Source: Paludibacteraceae bacterium
GTDB lineage: Bacteria > Bacteroidota > Bacteroidia > Bacteroidales > Paludibacteraceae
Length of the DNA: 63,530 nucleotides
Assembly (NCBI GenBank): GCA_029974315.1
Contig: JARKSE010000023.1
Coordinates: 1 to 63,530 of the forward strand
Direction of reading: 5' to 3'
Below are positions 18,152-28,112 of this stretch, piece by piece (within the stretch, counting starts at the first letter, position 1; each line of letters begins with the position of its first letter). The translations under genes were made by a program, and so were the position numbers. Below the pieces are notes generated by a model, which saw nothing but the letters and a program-made list of their open reading frames with translations, searched no databases and was not told where the DNA came from.

Positions 18152-18486
18152 CTCATTTTTTTTAATTCTGTGCACATTTATGTATAAAAATGCACATTTT
18201 AACAAATTTTGAGCAATAAATATCAGATAATCAAGGAAATAAGTAAAAGAATTTTCGGATAAAACAACCTCTTCTTAAACAAATCAACAAAACAACTTTA
18301 TGGAAGCTAAAGTATTATAAAACAAGCTTTAAGAAGTATTTAAAACAATAATTAACGCATAATAAATAAGAACTCCAATTAGGTTAAAATTTGTTACAGA
18401 GTAAAATAATTGCACATTTATACCTATTTTTGTGCCGTTTTTCTCAGAGAACATCAAAGCAGTATAAATTTAGGTTTTTAAGACAT
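18152..18486. other. Intergenic region before the T9SS surface protein
   Basis: The 381-base gap 18106-18486 is AT-rich and carries two divergent -7 boxes (18144-18151 minus, 18425-18432 plus). Near 18177-18202 the words TGCACATTTA and TGCACATTTT repeat 19 bases apart, and a further TGCACATTTA begins at 18411. I see no gene or RNA structure in the rest. Confidence 0.5.
18425..18432 (+). promoter_or_regulatory. -7 box TATTTTTG of the T9SS surface protein gene
   Basis: TATTTTTG lies 54 bases before the ATG at 18487. A clear -33 box is not visible at the usual distance. Confidence 0.5.
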
Positions 18487-19551
18487 ATGAAAAAACATCT
18501 TTTCATTACCAAAGGATTACTCCTTTTGGCACTTGTATGTATAAGTGTAAACATACATGCTGAAGAGTATTTTATTCAAAATCAAACTCGTACATTTTCA
18601 AGTAATGAGAATTACGATGTTCCAATTAATGGTATTCCTGGCATGTTAATCTATTCCATGAGCGAAAGTGGGACTTATAATGCCTTATGTAAATCCTCTT
18701 TTAAAATTTTTGCTTCTACAGATGGTCAAAACTTCTCAGAACTCGCTTCATATACACGTTTTAATACATCTGCCATTATATATTTAAACCCTAATGTCAG
18801 ATATTTGAGATTTAATTTTACTAAGTGTTGGTCAAGTAACCTCAAGTGCAATCTCAATTTTTCCGTTACCAAGGCACTTTCCGTAAATCCTACATCGTTA
18901 AATTTAGGTGATGTTTTCGTTGGTAATGAACCTAACACAAAGACTTTTACACTGCACTATTCCAATAGCGCCGCTACAGCCACCACCTACAATCTCACAT
19001 GCTCAAATCCTTATGTTACATTTTCTCCTACATCGGTTCATGCCAATGCACAAACCAATGGAGCACAGATAATTTCTGTTGGCTATAGTAGCAGTTCACC
19101 AGCCACGGGCGTCACCAACGCGACACTAATCGCAACTAACGCTAATCCTACTACACAAACAGCTCCTGTTGCTATATCAATAAATGTAAAAAAATACACC
19201 CAAACACTCAGTTGGAAATCAGGTATTGATGTTATGTCGGTGGGCGACGAAGTGATAGAAGCCGCCTCGACTTCTACTAATTTACCGATAACCTACTCGT
19301 CCAGTAATTCTGCAATTATTGAAGTTATAAACGGAAAATTGGTTGCCAAAACAACAGGAACAGCTACCATCACCGCCACACAAGCTGGTAACGACATCTG
19401 GGAATCGGTTACCTCTACAAAGACCATCGAGGTTACCCAAAAAGTTGTACAACGTATTGTTTGGAATGATGACTTATCACGCTTACGTGTTGGTGACATA
19501 GCTACATTATCGGCTTATGCTGTTGACAACGTTACTGGGTTAGCTACCTGA
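18487..19551 (+). pseudogene. Fragment 1: signal peptide and bacterial Ig-like repeats
   Basis: The first 354 codons. The signal peptide is MKKHLFITKGLLLLALVCIS followed by VNIHA, and cleavage after HA is likely. An all-beta domain follows, then a segment of about 100 aa typical of ASH/choice-of-anchor domains (ALSVNPTSLNLGDVFVG), and a BIG2-like repeat ending in TITATQAGNDIWESV. If translation stops at the TGA the product would be exported but lack the sorting domain. The track start at 18391 lies upstream of the promoter and is rejected. Confidence 0.75.
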
Positions 19552-21657
19552 TTACCAATTACATACAGCATTTCTACTACTGGAATTGTTACCCTGAACG
19601 GCACTCAACTCACAGCTAATGCTGAAGGAGAAGTTATTATAACAGCACATCAAGTAGGTAATACTAATTACGCTGCAGCTACTTACCACTTAAACGCTCG
19701 CGTTTTGGCTGCTAGTAGACAAACGTGTAATCCACTCGTTTTAGACGCTGGTGAAAGTAGCATATTAACCATTGATAGTAAAGAATACACCTTAGCTGGA
19801 GAGCCTGGATCTCTTACGTTTGACGCTAAATGCGTTGATTTATTGTTGTTTTGGGGAGGTGATTTGAAAGTTGCACAATATGTAAATGGATCGTGGATAG
19901 ATGTATTTTCACAATGTCCTACAAAAGATACATATACACATTACGGTCCATTTCAACTAAACAGACAAGCTACTAAACTGAAATTTTACACAGTCACAGG
20001 AGCTACGGGATATAAATACTTCCGTGACATCAAAGTTACCTTAGCTAAATATGTAGAAGTCAATAAATCTACGATCAATTTTGATATGCAAGCTGGTGCT
20101 TCAGCGTCCAATTCATTTACAGTAAACTACTCTAACTTGAATGATGTACTCATGGTCAACCACAGCTCAAATGCGTTCAGTTTTTCACCTTCTGTATCTA
20201 CACTTGGTAATGGCTGTGGCGATAAAGGTACACAAACCTTTAATGTCGCTCTCAACGCTCCTATTGGAGGGAATTATGAAGATATTATAACGTTTTCGGA
20301 TGGTACCAATTCGACTCAATTGACTGTTACCGCAAACGTCACAAAACACCCACAAAATATTACGTGGAATCAAGATATCAATATCAACATAGAAAACTCA
20401 CCACTCACGCTTATGGCTACAGCTAGCAGCGGCTTGCCTGTGAGTTATACGTCATCCAATCCCGCCATAGCAACTATTGACAATGGACAATTGGTGCTAG
20501 TAAACAGTGGAAATGTGAGCATTACAGCTTCGCAAGCAGGTAATGGAATATATGAAGCTGCTACCAATGTGACAAAAACAATCACAGTTATCAAACCTGT
20601 TGCATTAGCAACCCCTATAATCAGCATCACCGGTACTACCTACAACGATAGCGTGCGCTCTGATGCCAACAAATTCGTCTCCATTGCTTGTAACGATGCT
20701 ACACCACACACCATCTACTATACAACCAACGGCTCTATACCAACTACAGAGTCACTTATTTATAGTGTTCCATTTGAAATTACCACAACAACCACTGTAA
20801 CCGCTATAGCAATACCCAATAATTTAATCCATTATAAACCTAGTGAAATTGCAAGTAAGACCTTTGTAGTATTTGATTGCCAATCGTACGTCATCACACA
20901 TTTTACAAATACTTCAGACAACTCAACCACTATCAATTGGAATAACACTTTAGCAAGTAATGGAATTTTACATTATTGGATAGGAAGTGCTACAACAGTA
21001 ACCAACTTATCAGAAGTAGCAGTAAATGGCACAGATTATACTTGTTATGATTTAACACCTGCAACAACCTATTATTTCCAACTAAATGATCATTACGGTT
21101 GTACATCGGCTATTGACAGTATAACAACGAAAGCCATTTACATATCTTCACTCGAGTTATTTAGAACAGCTGTTGGTTGGAGTATGACACAATTGATTTC
21201 GCTGACAAGTAGCGGTCTAACAGGAACTATTACGGCAACGTTATCAAACAACAACAATAACACATTCACGCTGAACAAAACAATATTAAGCAGTAGTGGT
21301 GGTGATATTGCAATCACCTTTGCTCCTACAACGGCAGGATCTCATACGGCAACGCTTACAGTTACCAGTGATACTGATAACACATCACGTACTATTATTT
21401 TAAACGGAAACGCAACTGTTAGCACGATCGAAAAACCTCAGGTTAAATCTGAATCAACTCTACTTTTAAGCAACACCCCAATTAATGGTTCTATCTACGT
21501 GTACGATGAACACGGAGTACTTATTCCAACGGCAATTACATCTGTTTTAAACAATCACGAGATACGTTTCACACAGCCTGATGCTTTATCAAATTTGTCG
21601 TGCAAAGAGATTAAAATCACGGTAAAAGATAACACCAATGCACTACTTGATGAGTGA
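19552..21657 (+). pseudogene. Fragment 2: central Ig-like, chitobiase-type and FnIII-like region
   Basis: The middle 700 codons. In order: the rest of a BIG2-like repeat (TITAHQ-like end), a carbohydrate-binding-like beta domain, an ASH-type domain, a second BIG2-like repeat (SSGLPVSYTSSNPAIATI), a chitobiase C-terminal-like domain with IYYTTNGSIPTTESL, a fibronectin III-like domain with LTPATTYYFQLND, and another ASH-type domain. The track start at 19705 is a TTG with no motif support, so independent translation is doubtful. Confidence 0.7.
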
Positions 21658-23211
21658 CCATACAAAGTTCCAATAATTATTTCAAGGGATTCTACTACGG
21701 GCGAAATAAATATCGATACCGACTCATGTACTACATGTGACATTACAACATTAAGTGCAGCTGTCTTAAGCAAAGGAAGCGACACCAAAACATTCCGTGA
21801 TGTATATGTTACATCTGGAGCAAGTATCCGTATCCCTGAAAACAAGGAGCTCAAAGTTCGCAATTTTTACCTCCAATCTATTGATGACAGCATAAGTTCT
21901 GCTTATTTAACAAGTCATAAAGGAAAAATTAGTTGTTCTCAACAAATTATTCATATCAAACGCATTACAAATAATAGCCGATATTTCTTCTTCTCCTTAC
22001 CATACGTTTGCGCTATGCAAGATATTAAACTGAGCAACGGCAAACCCATAGGCATTTATGGTACTGATTGGATAATCAGAGAATATAACGGCTTACAACG
22101 AGGAACCGCGCCACAAACTAATAATTGGCGATCACTAGCTATTACGGATAGCCTGATAGCTGGTAAAGGTTATATCATTGCACTCGGTAATAACGTGGAG
22201 TGTGAAATACAATTCCCTGGATACTTACGATCAACCGACCAATTAATAGAAAGTACTTACCAAGTGACTGCTTATGGCTGTGAACCTGAATACGATGCAA
22301 TCAAACCCAACAATAAAGGCTGGAATTTAATAGGGATACCATCTATCAGCTCATTATACAGCAATAGCACAATAACAGTAAATGGTAATAATATACAATA
22401 CATCACAGCACCGAATGATGATGGTAGAACGTATAAACAAAAAAAGGTAAATGAATATACATTTGATCCATTCCGTTGTTTCTTTGTACAAGTAAATACC
22501 ACCGGGAACCTCAACTTCGCTACAAATGGAGTTATTGAGGCGCCTCGCAAAGCTGCTGCTACACGCATTAGCAACGAAATTAGATTGACGGTAACTGGTA
22601 AAAATGGTAGTGACTACACTGAAATTATTTTAGGAGATAACCAAACCACAGATTATACGATTGGACACGATTTAGAAAAAATGTATGCAGCTGCCACCAT
22701 CCCTCAAGTTTATTCTAAAATGAACGGTTATAGATTGGCTTTTAATGCATTACCTATAAGCGATGCCTTTTATATTCCACTGGGTTTTTATGCACCAGTT
22801 ACAGGCACATACACTATTGATGCCACTAATAATAGCGAATACGGTGTCTATTTGATTGATAACATTACAGGGGAAACAACCAATTTAGCACAAACACCAT
22901 ACCGTTTTGAAGCAAATAAAGGATTAACCGAAACCCGTTTTGCTATCAGTGTAGAACAACGTATAGCTACTACTATTAAGCCAACGACTAATGGACAACA
23001 GCCTATTGCTCTAATGTCGACAGGAGGAATATTAAAACTTCAAAATTTACCAATTGGGGCTTCGATTCAAATTAGCGATGCTATCGGTAGAGTGGTTTAC
23101 ACAGCTCGCACACAGTCTGAAATATTAAACGTCACGTTGCCCGTACAAGGCGTATACAACATCAAATTAGCATATAATGGACAAACTCAAATTGTACGTA
23201 CTATCCGCTAA
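21658..23211 (+). pseudogene. Fragment 3: C-terminal region with T9SS sorting domain
   Basis: The last 518 codons. The part before the track start at 22015 is open and clearly continues the protein (PYKVPIII...), so the ATG at 22015 is internal. The C-terminal 75 residues are a type A sorting domain: LKLQNLPIGASIQISDAIGR, then GVYNIKLAYNGQTQIVRTI. Attachment to the surface needs both this end and the signal peptide 1,500 codons earlier. Confidence 0.72.
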
Positions 23212-23229
23212 ATAGACAAAAGCAGCACC

Positions 23230-23260
23230 AAAAAAGGAGAATTCACATTCTCCTTTTTTT
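23230..23260. terminator. Bidirectional terminator between the surface protein gene and mazG
   Basis: GGAGAAT / ATTCTCC with a TCAC loop, A-tract before and seven T after. Almost the same stem occurs at 48129-48146 after the amylase gene. Confidence 0.9.
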
Positions 23261-23267
23261 ATTGTTC

Positions 23268-24053
23268 TCATAAACCCAAAGATTTAGCTTCGTCCCAAAA
23301 AACATCCATCTCTTCGAGACTCATCTGTCGTAAATCTCTGCCTTGTTTTATAGTGCGCTCTTCGAGATAATTAAAGCGACGAATAAACTTTTTATTAGTT
23401 TTTTCTAAGGCATTTTCAGGATTGATTTTATACAAACGAGCAGCATTTATCAAGCTAAATAGCAAATCGCCAAATTCGCCTTCTAAATTATCAGACTCCT
23501 CCTTAAGAGCTTCCACCTCAAATTCAGCAATCTCTTCTTTTACTTTATCCCAAACTTGTTCTCGTTGTGCCCAATCGAAACCGACACTGCGTGCTTTATC
23601 TTGAATACGATGCGCTTTTATTAAGGCGGGTAAAGCCGTAGGCACACCACTTAACACACTGGCATTGCCACCTTTTTCTTTAAGTTTCAGTTGTTCCCAG
23701 TTTTGCTTTACAGCTTCAGGCGTATTGGCTTCGGTTGTTCCATAAATATGTGGATGGCGGTAAATAAGCTTTTCAACCAATACATCACACACATCTTTGA
23801 TATCAAAATCGCCGGTTTCACTTCCCATTTGTGCATAAAACACAACGTGCAGTAACACATCGCCAAGCTCTTTTTTTATATTTTTAAGATCTCTATTAGA
23901 GATAGCATCTGCCAGTTCGTAAACCTCTTCAATAGTATTGGAGCGTAAAGATTCAAAGGTTTGTTTTTTATCCCAAGGACATTTTTCGCGCAATTCACTC
24001 ATCACGTCGAGTAGGCGCGAAAACGATTCTAATTGTTCAACTCTTGTGTGCAT
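23268..24053 (-). CDS. mazG: Nucleoside triphosphate pyrophosphohydrolase MazG
   Basis: MazG, 261 aa, hydrolyses NTPs and dNTPs to NMP and pyrophosphate and cleans non-canonical nucleotides. Both MazG domains are present: the first with LREKCPWDKKQTFESL and EEVYELADAI (metal-binding EExxE, then KELGDVLLHVVFYAQM), the second with KVKEEIAEFEVE and EGEFGDLLFSLIN. Length is typical of the two-domain form. Stop codon TGA. It is convergent with the surface protein gene and separated from the endonuclease gene by a 330-base gap. Confidence 0.95.
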   Translation of the reverse strand: MHTRVEQLESFSRLLDVMSELREKCPWDKKQTFESLRSNTIEEVYELADAISNRDLKNIKKELGDVLLHVVFYAQMGSETGDFDIKDVCDVLVEKLIYRHPHIYGTTEANTPEAVKQNWEQLKLKEKGGNASVLSGVPTALPALIKAHRIQDKARSVGFDWAQREQVWDKVKEEIAEFEVEALKEESDNLEGEFGDLLFSLINAARLYKINPENALEKTNKKFIRRFNYLEERTIKQGRDLRQMSLEEMDVFWDEAKSLGL

Positions 24054-24152
24054 AGTTTGTTAATTCATTATCTTATGTCTATCCTGTTAAAATCACCCAG
24101 CAACATCGCGGTTATAGACCACAGCATCTTCATGCTACGCTTGTTAGTTCTG

Positions 24153-24366
24153 CTAAACCTTCTCATATAAATAAATATTTTGTTCGTGTTTATTATGTGA
24201 CACCAGTAAAGAAACAGTAGTAAATTCTGTTTTTATGGTACTTTTATAACGTTTCAAGCGGACACTTTTGAGTGTATAAATAGCACCGTTGTAGAAGAAT
24301 GCACCTGAAACTTTGCGGTAGTTCACAAGCTACAAAAAGTAGTAAGAAAAAGCCAAATGCAATATG
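24153..24366 (-). pseudogene. Remnant of a small lipoprotein gene
   Basis: The 330-base gap before mazG carries a decayed minus-strand gene below the ORF-track cutoff. A 57-codon frame (24153-24326, first codon GTG) reads RKVSGAFFYNGAIYTLKSVR and ends NIYLYEKV. Just upstream in another frame lies FGFFLLLFVACELPQ, which looks like a lipoprotein signal with a lipobox cysteine but has no ATG. Joining them needs one frameshift. The NG-x-x-Y-x-L pattern resembles beta-rich lipoproteins common in Bacteroidota. I judge it a pseudogene; a real short gene is less likely. Confidence 0.45.
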
Positions 24367-24383
24367 AGTGTATTATTTTATCC

Positions 24384-26447
24384 TCATTTAATCATTTTTA
24401 TTGGCAAATGATTATTTACACGCAAAAAACAAACACCTTTAGCCAACCAAGGAATATGTAAGGTACTACCCGATGTATGCAACGTTCTGTAACAAACGCG
24501 TCCTACCGCATCAAACATCGAAATGTGAGCATTAGGTTCTAAATTTTCCAACACAAACCCATTGGATGTTGTAGTATATTGTATTGGCAATTCAGACGGT
24601 GTGTACACACCTATTATATTTTCTGTCACCACTTTTACGGGACCATAAACAGCGTTGTTTGTACCTCCTTGGGGTTGCACTGTGTAATAATACGTTTCTC
24701 CTTCTATGAGATTCACTACTTCGTGAAACAACAACGTCTCTTGTTGAGGATAATCAGGCAACAACATCGCCGACTCTACCGATTTTAAAACATCAAGCTG
24801 TATAGCGTCAATAATCACACGTTTACCAATAACAGCACTAAACTTAAATTTCATTGTCGAGTAATCCGCAGCCGACATTTTAAACATAAATGTTTGATAA
24901 TTTACACCCGTTGTAAATGTTGTTACCGTTACATCATTACAAAGAACGGTTAATTTTGCACCATTATCGCTACCGTACTGTTTAGCACGCACCAATAACT
25001 GAACACTATCTGCATCAACCGCTATAGAAGGCGCAATTATTGAACCTGCCGTACCACTCGATGCCAATCTTACCTCACTCAATTGATTTGTTACAATATA
25101 ACCAGTAGAAGTCCAACCTGATGGAAGATTTGGCGTACTTACAAAATCCTCGTTGAATTGATTTGTCCACAACGTTTCGCCAGCATCCCCCATCGTAAAC
25201 ACTGATACTTCATAAGACGAAGCATCAACCGAGGCTGTCCATTTTATGGTAAAACGATCACTATTGATGGCTGGTTTAAGCAACGAAAATGAGTCAAACG
25301 CCTGTGCCGTTAATTGTACATGTACGGTATCTACTTCATCGCTAAATAACTGTAACTCTACCGTATCACAAGCTATAAACTCAGAATTGTAAGTAATAAC
25401 TAACGAAGTTCCGGACAAAACTTCATTCGCCGCAAATAACGTGCGTGAAAGTGCAAATCTAGAAGTGTTATGACCAACTATTTTTACACTCAATGGTTTA
25501 GTAATACTTTTACCTTGAATAGGAAGCGTCAAATGTTGCGCAAAACCTATCGTATCTGGTGTAAAGGCAAACGATTTGCCATTGATAGGGGTTTTTAAAT
25601 ACGGTTGTCCCGTAATAATGGCTCGTGAAAAAGGCTCTTCCTTCTTATCGCCCCAAATATACTCTGCCAAAGCAGGACAATCAATAAATGGATTTCTATT
25701 TCCCTGAATTTTATAAACTTCCTCATTCCGATGTAATTCTTTAGCACTTACAGGGTCAGCTCTGTGCCAAGCCAATAACATGTTGGTTGTCCAATCTTGG
25801 AATAATGGATAAGTATCGTGATTATTAACATTTAACTGCATTGACGCATCTGAATTCCATATATCATTCGGAGAAAAGTATTCGTAACACGTCACCATAT
25901 ACATGTAAATTCGGGCAAAATCCCCTTTGTATTCATCAGCTGGTTCCCAAACCATAATAGAATTAATCGGATCACGTAAAAATGAACGTCCACGCTTAAT
26001 CACGCCGTTATCAAACAACACATCGCCATCCACAACACCCATTGTCCAATTACTTTTTTGATTATTGGCTACTGCATCGGCAGGATTGAGATGATGCAAA
26101 TCCTTGTACGCCTGATTTTGAGTTCCACCCCACCAACTCTTCGGAAGCGAATGCTCAATATTTATTCCACTTACAGAGTTTACACCATCAAATTGGTACA
26201 CTTGCTTAGAGTACATATCCCATACAGAACCATCAGGGCGAACATCAGTTACAGGAAAAGCAGACCACGTAGCACCAATGCCACTACCGTAAGCCAACAC
26301 ATTAGCTGAACGAATGATTTCGTACAAAGCCGTTTTTAACTCCCCTTTATTTTTACCTTCTGTTGTGCTGTAATAGCCTGCAGGAATTTGTGCCCACAAC
26401 GGAATTGTGCAGCATAAAAAAATGTATGTAACTATTTTTTTCAACAT
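24384..26447 (-). CDS. Secreted endonuclease I family nuclease with T9SS sorting domain
   Basis: A 687-aa exported nuclease. A signal peptide (LKKIVTYIFLCCTIPLWAQ) is followed by an endonuclease I domain, about residues 20-280, with NIEHSLPKSWWGG and DLHHLNPADAVANNQKS, the metal-binding and catalytic signature of the EndA/NucM family. Then come an Ig-like part, a fibronectin III-like domain and a discoidin-like segment, and a C-terminal sorting domain ending GVCFLRVNNHLPIKMIK. It probably degrades extracellular DNA or RNA for nutrients. The GTG at 26453 in the track is replaced by the ATG at 26447. It lies 6 bases after cysS. Confidence 0.9.
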   Translation of the reverse strand: MLKKIVTYIFLCCTIPLWAQIPAGYYSTTEGKNKGELKTALYEIIRSANVLAYGSGIGATWSAFPVTDVRPDGSVWDMYSKQVYQFDGVNSVSGINIEHSLPKSWWGGTQNQAYKDLHHLNPADAVANNQKSNWTMGVVDGDVLFDNGVIKRGRSFLRDPINSIMVWEPADEYKGDFARIYMYMVTCYEYFSPNDIWNSDASMQLNVNNHDTYPLFQDWTTNMLLAWHRADPVSAKELHRNEEVYKIQGNRNPFIDCPALAEYIWGDKKEEPFSRAIITGQPYLKTPINGKSFAFTPDTIGFAQHLTLPIQGKSITKPLSVKIVGHNTSRFALSRTLFAANEVLSGTSLVITYNSEFIACDTVELQLFSDEVDTVHVQLTAQAFDSFSLLKPAINSDRFTIKWTASVDASSYEVSVFTMGDAGETLWTNQFNEDFVSTPNLPSGWTSTGYIVTNQLSEVRLASSGTAGSIIAPSIAVDADSVQLLVRAKQYGSDNGAKLTVLCNDVTVTTFTTGVNYQTFMFKMSAADYSTMKFKFSAVIGKRVIIDAIQLDVLKSVESAMLLPDYPQQETLLFHEVVNLIEGETYYYTVQPQGGTNNAVYGPVKVVTENIIGVYTPSELPIQYTTTSNGFVLENLEPNAHISMFDAVGRVCYRTLHTSGSTLHIPWLAKGVCFLRVNNHLPIKMIK

Positions 26448-26453
26448 TACCAC

Positions 26454-27920
26454 TTATAAACTCCATTCAAAACCATCTTTGGTATCTTTAATAGAGAACC
26501 CCAAAGCCGTTAACTCATTGCGAATTTTATCCGACGTAGCCCAATCTTTATTTTGTTTAGCTTCCAAACGCATTTGCAATAATAAATCGATAGCCTTTTT
26601 GTATGCTTCGTTGCTTTCGCCAGCGACGTCTTCGGTTTGTAAACCAAGAATATCTTTAACAAAAACATCGAACACATCCTTTAGCTCAGTCAAATCTGTT
26701 TCAGAAATTGCTCCTTTCCCGTCGTGCACTGTATTTATCGCTTTGGCTACATCAAAAAGATGAGAAATAACAATCGGTGTATTCAAGTCATCGCACATAG
26801 CTGCTTCGCACTTGTCACGTAAACCAACAATTTCCACAGTCGAAGTTGCCGAGGGCATCAACTTCTGTAAACGCATATAAGCTTCCATTAAGCGCGCCAA
26901 CCCTTTCTCACTTGCCTCTAACGCATCACTACTAAAATCGACCGTACTGCGATAGTGTGCTTGGAGAATAAAGAAACGAATAGTCATAGGCGTAAATGGT
27001 TGCGACAAAAGCGAATGCCTGCCTGAAAAAAACTCGTCAAGTGTAATAAAGTTACCCAACGACTTCCCCATCTTTTGCCCATTGATAGTAATCATATTAT
27101 TGTGCATCCAATACTTAACAGTTTCTTTGCCTAAAGCCGCACTATTTTGTGCAATTTCACACTCGTGGTGAGGAAACATTAAATCCATACCACCACCGTG
27201 AATATCAAACTCTTCACCTAAATATTTAGTGCCCATCGCTGAGCATTCAAGATGCCAACCGGGAAAACCTTCACCCCATGGGCTTGGCCAACGCATAATA
27301 TGTTCTGGTGACGCTTTTTTCCACAAAGCGAAATCAACACTACGACGTTTTTCGCTCTGTCCGTCCAGCTCGCGCGTAGTTTCTAACAATTCATCGATAT
27401 TGCGCCCTGAAAGTTTTCCGTAGTGAAAGTTTTTATTATATTTTTCGACATCGAAATAGATAGAACCTTCACTTTCGTAAGCATATCCCGCATCAAGAAT
27501 TTTTTTCACAAATTCAATCTGCTCAATAATATGTCCCGAAGCGTGTGGCTCAATGCTTGGTGGCAAGACGTTGAGTTGTTCCATAGCTTTGTGATAACGC
27601 AACAAATAGTATTGCACCACTTCCATCGGTTCCAACTTTTCGAGACGTGCTTTTTTAGCAATTTTATCTTCGCCCTCGTCAGCGTCATGCTCCAAATGCC
27701 CAACATCAGTTATGTTACGCACATAACGCACTTTATAACCCAAATGGGTAAGGTAACGAAATAACACGTCAAACGTAATGGCTGGACGTGCATGTCCCAA
27801 ATGGGCGTCGCCGTACACAGTTGGACCACAAACATACAAACCCACATTGGGTTCATGCAATGGTTTAAACTCCTCTTTTTTACGTGTTAATGTGTTGTAA
27901 ATAAACAATTTATTTTTCAT
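26454..27920 (-). CDS. cysS: Cysteinyl-tRNA synthetase
   Basis: CysRS, 488 aa, charges tRNA-Cys. The class I HIGH motif is [10 protein letters not shown] near residue 38, the zinc-binding region shows the first Cys in YVCGPTVYG with [20 protein letters not shown] and HHECEIAQ, and the KMSKS loop is KMGKSLGNF. Length is normal. The track start is a TTG; ATG at 27920 is used. It probably shares a transcript with the endonuclease gene 6 bases downstream, an odd pairing. Confidence 0.97.
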   Translation of the reverse strand: MKNKLFIYNTLTRKKEEFKPLHEPNVGLYVCGPTVYGDAHLGHARPAITFDVLFRYLTHLGYKVRYVRNITDVGHLEHDADEGEDKIAKKARLEKLEPMEVVQYYLLRYHKAMEQLNVLPPSIEPHASGHIIEQIEFVKKILDAGYAYESEGSIYFDVEKYNKNFHYGKLSGRNIDELLETTRELDGQSEKRRSVDFALWKKASPEHIMRWPSPWGEGFPGWHLECSAMGTKYLGEEFDIHGGGMDLMFPHHECEIAQNSAALGKETVKYWMHNNMITINGQKMGKSLGNFITLDEFFSGRHSLLSQPFTPMTIRFFILQAHYRSTVDFSSDALEASEKGLARLMEAYMRLQKLMPSATSTVEIVGLRDKCEAAMCDDLNTPIVISHLFDVAKAINTVHDGKGAISETDLTELKDVFDVFVKDILGLQTEDVAGESNEAYKKAIDLLLQMRLEAKQNKDWATSDKIRNELTALGFSIKDTKDGFEWSL

Positions 27921-27950
27921 CAAAGTACTATGTAAACGATTATATCATGA

Positions 27951-27969
27951 CATTTGTGTGAAACAAATG
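27951..27969. repeat. Perfect hairpin in the cysS leader
   Basis: CATTTGT and ACAAATG flank a 5-base loop in the leader of cysS, about 30 bases before the start codon. It is not a T-box, which would need a much longer leader. Possible regulatory or stabilising structure. Confidence 0.55.
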
Positions 27970-27996
27970 CACTTTAATTCAGTGTTAATCAACTCA

Positions 27997-28027
27997 CAAA
28001 GGTAAGGTATTTTTCAGAAAAGACAAA
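27997..28027 (-). promoter_or_regulatory. Promoter of cysS
   Basis: A full match: TTTG (28024-28027), 19 bases, TACCTTTG (27997-28004) on the minus strand. The leader would be about 70 bases. Confidence 0.82.
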
Positions 28028-28052
28028 ACCTGAAAACCAGTTCCTAAAAATA

Positions 28053-28083
28053 TTGTCCATTCAACCGAAATCAACTACTTTTG
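28053..28083 (+). promoter_or_regulatory. Promoter of the prenyltransferase-radical SAM operon
   Basis: TTGT at 28053, 19 bases, TACTTTTG at 28076-28083. Transcription starts near 28089, giving a leader of about 24 bases. It diverges from the cysS promoter, the two -33 boxes lying about 25 bases apart. Confidence 0.8.
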
Positions 28084-28112
28084 TAAACAAACAAATTAAA
28101 ACAATAAACACG

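Larger units (their letters stand above)
18487..23211 (+). pseudogene. Giant T9SS surface protein gene with two in-frame TGA codons
   Basis: One reading frame of 1,574 codons runs from the signal peptide to the T9SS sorting domain, broken only by TGA at 19549-19551 and 21655-21657. There is no frameshift and no TAA or TAG in frame, and the protein sequence continues sensibly across both stops. At the first TGA a related repeat has glycine (SSGLPVSY), so GGA to TGA would explain it. Other genes here (mutA, mazG, the AraC gene, yhhQ, the endonuclease) end in TGA, so the code is standard. It is either a recent pseudogene with two nonsense mutations, a gene read through at TGA, or a sequencing problem. 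The three parts are described below. Confidence 0.75.

Noticed and set aside
19549-21657. UGA recoded as glycine, tryptophan or selenocysteine across the genome
   Set aside because: Several intact genes here (mutA, mazG, the AraC gene, yhhQ, the endonuclease) end in TGA at their natural C-terminus, so a changed code is not supported. No selenocysteine-like context was seen, and the protein is a structural repeat type.
27921-27996. T-box element before cysS
   Set aside because: The leader is only about 70 bases, with one small hairpin and no T-box sequence.
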